DNA from: JBAYJY01 sp041664945
Lineage (GTDB): Bacteria; UBP15; UBA6099
NCBI GenBank assembly: GCA_041664945.1
Contig: JBAYJY010000170.1
Span: 1 to 10,175, forward strand
Direction: 5' to 3'
DNA length: 10,175 bases
In this document: positions 6,524 through 10,175 of the stretch, piece by piece
Layout of the letters: each line of letters begins with the position of its first letter
Numbering within the stretch: position 1 is the first letter of the stretch
Made by a program: the position numbers and the translations under genes
Notes under the pieces: model-generated
Seen by the model: the letters and a program-made list of their open reading frames with translations, nothing else
What the model was told of the DNA's origin: nothing
Databases searched by the model: none

Positions 6524-7612
6524 ATGAATTTGAACAAAGATTCGCGCAATAATCAGCGCCGGATTGCGCGCGCGAATGTAGGCGCTAAAATCATCGGTAT
6601 GAAGATACCTGCGGTAAGCGTCCTGTTGCCTGTATACAATTCAGAGGTTTTTCTCGAAGAAGCGCTCTTGTCCATTGCGGCGCAGACTTTCGGCGACTGG
6701 GAGTGTATTGTTGTCGACGACGGTTCGACGGATGGTTCGGCGACGGTTGCGGACGGGTTCGCGTCGCGTGATTCACGGATAAAAGTTGTTAAAAATAAAC
6801 ATCATGGGTTGGTGGCGGCGCTGAACGCCGGTCTGGAGCGATGCCGGGCGCCGCTTGTCGCGCGGATGGACGCCGACGATATTTCGCTGCCCGGGCGGCT
6901 CGCGATGCAGGCGGCATTGATGGAGTCGCGGCCTGAGATCGCGCTTTGCGGCTGCCTCGTGCGTTCTTTTCCTGAAGAGTCTGTGGGCGAGGGGATGTTG
7001 CTATATGAAAACTGGCTTAACTCGATTGTCAGCGAGGAAGAGATACGGCGCGATTTTTTTGTGGAATCGCCGTTCGCGCACCCGTCGGTGATGTTCCGGC
7101 GGGAGACGGTCTCGCGGCTGGGCGGCTACGCGGACCACGGCTGGCCTGAGGATTACGACCTGTGGATGCGGCTGTTTGCCGGCGGGGCGCGGTTCGCGAA
7201 AGCGCCGGAGACGCTGTATTTGTGGCGCGATTATCCGGAGCGGATGTCGCGCACCGACAGGGCGTATACGATCCCGAAGTTCAGGAAGCTTAAGGCGCAC
7301 TATCTGTTGCAAAGTTATCTGAAGGGACGCAAAGAGGTGACGGTTTGGGGCGCGGGGAGGGAAGGGCGCTGGTGGCAGCGGGAGTTGATAATTGCGGGAG
7401 TGACTCCGGGACGTTTCATAGACGTCGACGCAAAAAAGATCGGGCAGCGGCTCGGCGAGGCGCCGATAGTCGGGCCGGGCGTTCTGGAGAAACGGCTGAC
7501 GGGCGATTTCATTGTCGTTGCGGTAGGCGCGCGCGGGGCGCGCTTGCTTATCCGCGACCAGTTGCTTGAATACGGCTGCAAAGAGCTCGAAGATTTCGTG
7601 TTTTTGGCATAA
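6524..7612 (+). CDS. Family 2 glycosyltransferase with C-terminal Rossmann-like domain
   Basis: The 362-residue cytoplasmic protein should transfer a sugar from a nucleotide-sugar donor to a glycan or lipid-linked acceptor. The N-terminal GT-A domain shows VSVLLPVYNSE (31-41), VVDDGSTDGS (63-72), the metal-binding DxD in RMDADD (114-119), HPSVMFRRE (186-194) and the probable catalytic-base motif PEDYDLWMRL (208-217). After about residue 270 comes an extra domain: VTVWGAGREGR (272-282, a glycine-rich dinucleotide-type loop), FIDVDAKKIGQ (298-308), PIVGP (314-318) and IVVAVGARGAR (330-340). It resembles the small nucleotide-binding domains found in some sugar acyltransferases and sugar methyltransferases. 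The start is uncertain: AAAAGG (6518-6523) touches the ATG at 6524 but is well spaced for TTG at 6530, while ATG at 6599 begins right before the conserved domain. No clear promoter or terminator was found. Donor and acceptor are unknown. Confidence 0.9.
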   Translation: MNLNKDSRNNQRRIARANVGAKIIGMKIPAVSVLLPVYNSEVFLEEALLSIAAQTFGDWECIVVDDGSTDGSATVADGFASRDSRIKVVKNKHHGLVAALNAGLERCRAPLVARMDADDISLPGRLAMQAALMESRPEIALCGCLVRSFPEESVGEGMLLYENWLNSIVSEEEIRRDFFVESPFAHPSVMFRRETVSRLGGYADHGWPEDYDLWMRLFAGGARFAKAPETLYLWRDYPERMSRTDRAYTIPKFRKLKAHYLLQSYLKGRKEVTVWGAGREGRWWQRELIIAGVTPGRFIDVDAKKIGQRLGEAPIVGPGVLEKRLTGDFIVVAVGARGARLLIRDQLLEYGCKELEDFVFLA

Positions 7613-7674
7613 TAATAGTGACGTAAAGCAACTGCACGTTTGTTGAAACGAGCTATTTTATTAGCGCTTATTCA

Positions 7675-7706
7675 ATTTTGAAAATCCGTGGATTATTGAA
7701 TAATAT
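7675..7706 (+). promoter_or_regulatory. Probable promoter of the oxidoreductase operon, overlapped by palindromes
   Basis: TTGAAA (7678-7683) and TAATAT (7701-7706) are 17 bases apart, matching five and four of six consensus bases. The -35 lies inside the palindrome ATTTTGAAAAT (7675-7685), and the -10 overlaps the palindrome ATTATTGAATAAT (7692-7704). Both are centred on a G (7680 and 7698, 18 bases apart), which could mark operator sites. AT-rich sequence makes such palindromes common, so this stays tentative. Confidence 0.4.
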
Positions 7707-7788
7707 TGAAATTCCGAGCCATATTGATTATCCTTTTTTGAGCGCGCCTGACTGAGGGATGGCTGCAAGCGGGCGTAAACAAAGGCGC

Positions 7789-7793
7789 AGGGA
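7789..7793 (+). promoter_or_regulatory. Ribosome binding site supporting the GTG start of the delta subunit
   Basis: AGGGA lies 7 bases before GTG at 7801. The upstream in-frame ATG at 7759 has its purine run (GAGGG, 7754-7758) directly against it with no spacing, so GTG is preferred. Confidence 0.55.
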
Positions 7794-7800
7794 CGGCATC

Positions 7801-8010
7801 GTGGCATACATCGAAATCAAAACCGACAAGTGCAAGGGCTGCGGGATATGCGTGGAGCATTGTCCGCAGGGACTTATTCTCATCCTCGAAAACGAACTTA
7901 ACGCGCAGGGTTACAGGCCCGCCGGGTATGACGATCCGGAATCGAAGTGCAAAGGCTGCAAGATTTGCGCGGAGATGTGCGCCGATATCTGCATCGAAGT
8001 ATACAAATAA
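7801..8010 (+). CDS. korD: 2-oxoacid:ferredoxin oxidoreductase delta subunit (2x[4Fe-4S] ferredoxin)
   Basis: This small cytoplasmic iron-sulfur subunit passes electrons from the oxidoreductase core to ferredoxin. Starting at the GTG it is 69 residues and begins MAYIEIKTDKCKGCG, as related KorD/VorD proteins do. Two cluster motifs are visible: CKGCGICVEHCP, and CKGCKICAEMCAD, where the residue after the last cysteine is Ala instead of the common Pro. A longer form from ATG 7759 would add 14 basic, unconserved residues. It is the first gene of the operon, 43 bases before the alpha subunit, in the delta-alpha-beta-gamma order usual for this family. The exact 2-oxoacid is not set by this subunit. 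Confidence 0.9.
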   Translation: MAYIEIKTDKCKGCGICVEHCPQGLILILENELNAQGYRPAGYDDPESKCKGCKICAEMCADICIEVYK

Positions 8011-8053
8011 GAACGCGGCGCGGCCGGGCGGCGCGGGAACAGGTATTTCCGCA

Positions 8054-9109
8054 ATGGAAAGAATGATGATGAAGGGCAACGAGGCGATCGCCGAGGGAGC
8101 GATGCGGGCGGGCTGCCGTTATTACTTCGGCTATCCGATCACGCCGCAGAACGACATTCCCGAGTACCTATCGCGCGAGTTGCCGAAAATCGGCGGCACG
8201 TTTATTCAGGCCGAGAGCGAGATCGCTTCGATCAACATGCTGATGGGAGCGGCCGCGGGCGGCGCGCGCGCTATGACTTCCTCCTCGGGCCCCGGCATTT
8301 CGCTTATGCAGGAAGGCATCTCCTACATGGCCGGCTCGGAATTGCCGGGCCTTGTCGTTTACATCTCGCGCGTCGGACCGGGCCTCGGCGGCATCGCCCC
8401 GACACAGGGCGACTACAAACAGGTCACCGCCGGAGGCGGACACGGCGATTATTACACGATCTCGCTGGCCCCGGCGTCCGTTCAGGAGATGTTCTCGCTC
8501 ACGCAGAAGGCGTTTGAGCTGGCCGACAAGTACCGCAACCCGGCGGTTCTTCTCGCCGACGCGATTCTCGGGCAGATGAAGGAGCCGGTCGAGATCGGCC
8601 CGCGCCCGAAGAATCTCAAGGTGGAGTTGCCGCACAAGGACTGGTCGCTGGAAGGCAACAAGGGCAGGAAGTCGAATCTCGTCAAATCGCTTTTCCTCGG
8701 CGACGGCGAGATGGAGGTTCAGAACTGGAAGCTGTTTGAAAAGTACAAGAAGCTAAAGGAAGAAGACACATATTTCGAGGAGATAGGGACCGAGGACGCT
8801 GAGTTGCTGATAGTCGCCTACGGTTCCTGTTCGCGGATGGCGCAGTCGGGAATCGATCTTGCGCGCGAGGCTGGAATGAAAGTCGGCCTGCTGCGCCCGA
8901 TAACGATTTTTCCGTTCCCGGAGAAAGCCGTGGCGGAAGCTTCGAAGCGGATCAACAAGGTGCTCGTGATCGAGATGAACACAGGGCAGATGGTCAAGGA
9001 CGTGAAGGTGAATGTCGACCGGGCGGCGGACGTTTTTCTCTATGCGCGGCCGGGCGGCGGGTTGCCGACGCCGGACGATATTCTGGAACAGATAAAGAAG
9101 TATTACTGA
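8054..9109 (+). CDS. korA: 2-oxoacid:ferredoxin oxidoreductase alpha subunit (KorA/VorB type)
   Basis: This 351-residue subunit carries the pyrimidine-binding TPP domain and the C-terminal transketolase-like domain of an enzyme converting a 2-oxoacid and CoA to acyl-CoA, CO2 and reduced ferredoxin. Motifs include MKGNEAIAEGAMRAGC (6-21), YFGYPITPQ (24-32), the catalytic-type glutamate region QAESEIASINM (52-62), TSSSGPGISLMQEGISY (75-91), GPGLGGIAPTQGDY (108-121), LLIVAYGS (251-258) and LLRPITIFPFPEKA (279-292). The opening and middle segments look closest to the VorB (2-oxoisovalerate) branch as I remember it, so vorB may be the better symbol. The ATG at 8054 gives the family N-terminus; the frame stays open upstream to 7928, but that part overlaps the delta gene and is unconserved. 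The ribosome site is weak (AGG at 8041-8043), so coupling with the preceding gene is possible. Confidence 0.93.
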   Translation: MERMMMKGNEAIAEGAMRAGCRYYFGYPITPQNDIPEYLSRELPKIGGTFIQAESEIASINMLMGAAAGGARAMTSSSGPGISLMQEGISYMAGSELPGLVVYISRVGPGLGGIAPTQGDYKQVTAGGGHGDYYTISLAPASVQEMFSLTQKAFELADKYRNPAVLLADAILGQMKEPVEIGPRPKNLKVELPHKDWSLEGNKGRKSNLVKSLFLGDGEMEVQNWKLFEKYKKLKEEDTYFEEIGTEDAELLIVAYGSCSRMAQSGIDLAREAGMKVGLLRPITIFPFPEKAVAEASKRINKVLVIEMNTGQMVKDVKVNVDRAADVFLYARPGGGLPTPDDILEQIKKYY

Positions 9110-9131
9110 GGATAATGACGGGCGGTGAAAC

Positions 9132-9914
9132 ATGGCGGTCGAGACGTTAGAAAAAAGCGAACCTAAGAAAATATTCGGAAAGCCGGAATGCCTGATAGAT
9201 GTGAATTTCCATTTCTGTCCGGGCTGCAACCACGGCAACGTGCATAAGATGATCGGCGAAGCGATCGACGAGTTCGGCATACAGGACAAGACGATCGGCG
9301 TCGCGGGCGTCGGCTGCTGCGTGTTCCTATACAATTATGTGGATATTGACGTGATGGAAGCGCCGCACGGGCGCGCCTGCGCGGTGGCTACCGGGCTGAA
9401 CCGAGTGCACCCCGAGAAGATTGTTTTCACCTATCAGGGCGACGGCGATCTCGCGTCGATCGGCCTTGCGGAAACCGTTCACACGGCGAACCGCGGCGAG
9501 AATATCACTGTCATTTTCGTTAACAACACGGTGTACGGAATGACCGGCGGGCAGATGGCGCCGACGACGCTGCTCGGGCAGAAAACGACGACGTCGCCGT
9601 ACGGACGCGAGTTCATGGGCGACGGATATCCGATCAAGATGGCGGAGATGCTGGCGACGCTCGAAGGGCCGGCGTATGTAGCGCGCGTGGCGTGCAACAC
9701 GCCGAAAAACCTGATGGCCGCGAAGAAGGCGGTAAAAAAAGCGTTCAAAATGCAGATCGACCAGATGGGGTTTTCATTCGTCGAGATTTTGTCGGCGTGT
9801 CCGGTGAACTGGGGAATGACGCCGGGGAAGGCGCATAAGCGCGTTTCCGAAGAGATGATTCCTTATTTCCCGCTCGGAGTTTTCAAGGAACGCACGCACG
9901 CGGATTATATGTAA
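9132..9914 (+). CDS. korB: 2-oxoacid:ferredoxin oxidoreductase beta subunit
   Basis: The 260-residue subunit supplies the pyrophosphate- and Mg-binding half of the TPP site. FCPGCNHG (28-35, C29 and C32) and GVGCC (59-63) are the conserved cysteine regions. The TPP motif runs from GDGDLASIG (103-111) to the Asn pair of VNNTVYGMTGGQMAPTT (130-146). YPIKMAEMLATLEGPAYVAR (166-185) and the ending with CPVNWGMTP (223-231) are typical of KorB/VorA proteins. It starts 22 bases after the alpha stop behind a modest GGCGGTG (9121-9127) purine-rich site. Length is normal for the family. The following 111 bases, before the gamma gene, contain a GC-rich hairpin that may lower or stabilise part of the transcript. 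Confidence 0.95.
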   Translation: MAVETLEKSEPKKIFGKPECLIDVNFHFCPGCNHGNVHKMIGEAIDEFGIQDKTIGVAGVGCCVFLYNYVDIDVMEAPHGRACAVATGLNRVHPEKIVFTYQGDGDLASIGLAETVHTANRGENITVIFVNNTVYGMTGGQMAPTTLLGQKTTTSPYGREFMGDGYPIKMAEMLATLEGPAYVARVACNTPKNLMAAKKAVKKAFKMQIDQMGFSFVEILSACPVNWGMTPGKAHKRVSEEMIPYFPLGVFKERTHADYM

Positions 9915-9957
9915 ATTGGGGATTGGTAGTTGGGGAAAAGAATAACTTAAAGATTTG

Positions 9958-9975
9958 CCGGCCCTATGCGGCCGG
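9958..9975 (+). other. GC-rich hairpin between beta and gamma subunit genes
   Basis: CCGGCC (9958-9963) pairs with GGCCGG (9970-9975) around a 6-base loop. Only three Ts follow, so it is a poor terminator. A further GGCCGG (9992-9997) could compete for the first arm. It may be an attenuator, an RNA processing or stability element, or a short interspersed palindrome. Confidence 0.5.
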
Positions 9976-10025
9976 TTTGATGAAATAAAGAAGGCCGGAA
10001 TAGTTAAGGACGGAGAACAGCAGCG

Positions 10026-10175
10026 ATGTACATAGACGTGATGATGGCGGGATTCGGCGGTCAGGGAATATTGATGATTGGCGACCTGCTTGCGCTGACG
10101 GCGATGCGGGATGGCAAACATGTGACGTGGATGCCGGCGTACGGAGTCGAAATGCGCGGCGGAACGGCCAACTGC
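10026..10175 (+). CDS. korC: 2-oxoacid:ferredoxin oxidoreductase gamma subunit, N-terminus (3' truncated)
   Basis: The first 50 residues of the gamma subunit are present and the frame runs off the right edge; full-length members are about 180-190 residues. GFGGQGI (residues 9-15) is the hallmark glycine-rich motif of this subunit, and WMPAYGVEMRGGTANC (35-50) is the second conserved block. The ATG at 10026 has GGAG (10012-10015) 10 bases upstream. It completes the delta-alpha-beta-gamma set, although 111 bases separate it from the beta gene, more than elsewhere in the operon. Confidence 0.93.
   Translation, partial: MYIDVMMAGFGGQGILMIGDLLALTAMRDGKHVTWMPAYGVEMRGGTANC

Noticed and set aside
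7644..7657. GCTA-TTTTAT-TAGC hairpin after the glycosyltransferase
   Set aside because: A 4-bp stem with no T tract after it is not enough for a terminator.
7928..8053. Upstream extension of the alpha subunit frame
   Set aside because: It overlaps the delta subunit gene and encodes unconserved residues; the family N-terminus starts at the ATG at 8054.

Overview
The window looks like chromosomal DNA from an anaerobic, diderm (Gram-negative) bacterium of moderately high GC content. The diderm reading rests on a type II secretion/type IV pilus ATPase, two exported proteins (one with a C-terminal region resembling an outer-membrane barrel, one with SPOR-like repeats), and AT-rich promoters between GC-richer genes. 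The anaerobic reading rests on an oxygen-sensitive-type 2-oxoacid:ferredoxin oxidoreductase operon. I cannot assign a phylum from sequence alone. I saw no mobile element, CRISPR array, tRNA or rRNA.

Layout. Bases 1-846 (+) are the C-terminal half of a GspE/PilB secretion ATPase, cut by the window edge. Next comes a well-formed extended -10 promoter and a monocistronic branched-chain aminotransferase (1108-2136, +), closed by a strong intrinsic terminator. Convergent to it is an exported protein (2232-3605, -) that joins a formylglycine-generating-enzyme-like (SUMF1) domain, lacking the usual catalytic cysteine pair, to a beta-rich C-terminal region. A divergent control region (3606-3790) separates it from a two-gene unit (+) of a hotdog-fold acyl-CoA thioesterase and a glycerophosphodiester phosphodiesterase. 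Bases 5020-6384 (-) encode an exported protein with a long Ala/Thr/Pro linker and two SPOR-like segments. Divergent to it is a family 2 glycosyltransferase (6524-7612, +) with an extra C-terminal Rossmann-like domain.

The last 2.4 kb is a four-gene operon: ferredoxin-like delta subunit, alpha subunit, beta subunit, and the start of the gamma subunit running off the right edge. Together they should convert a 2-oxoacid plus CoA to acyl-CoA, CO2 and reduced ferredoxin. The alpha subunit resembles the VorB (2-oxoisovalerate) branch of the KorA family, so branched-chain oxoacids are plausible substrates. If so, the upstream aminotransferase could supply them, although the two loci lie more than 5 kb apart and are separately transcribed.

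Most genes are ordinary housekeeping or envelope functions. The parts most worth a second look are the SUMF1-barrel fusion, the tandem SPOR-like protein, the glycosyltransferase fusion, the palindromes over the oxidoreductase promoter, and the hairpin inside that operon.
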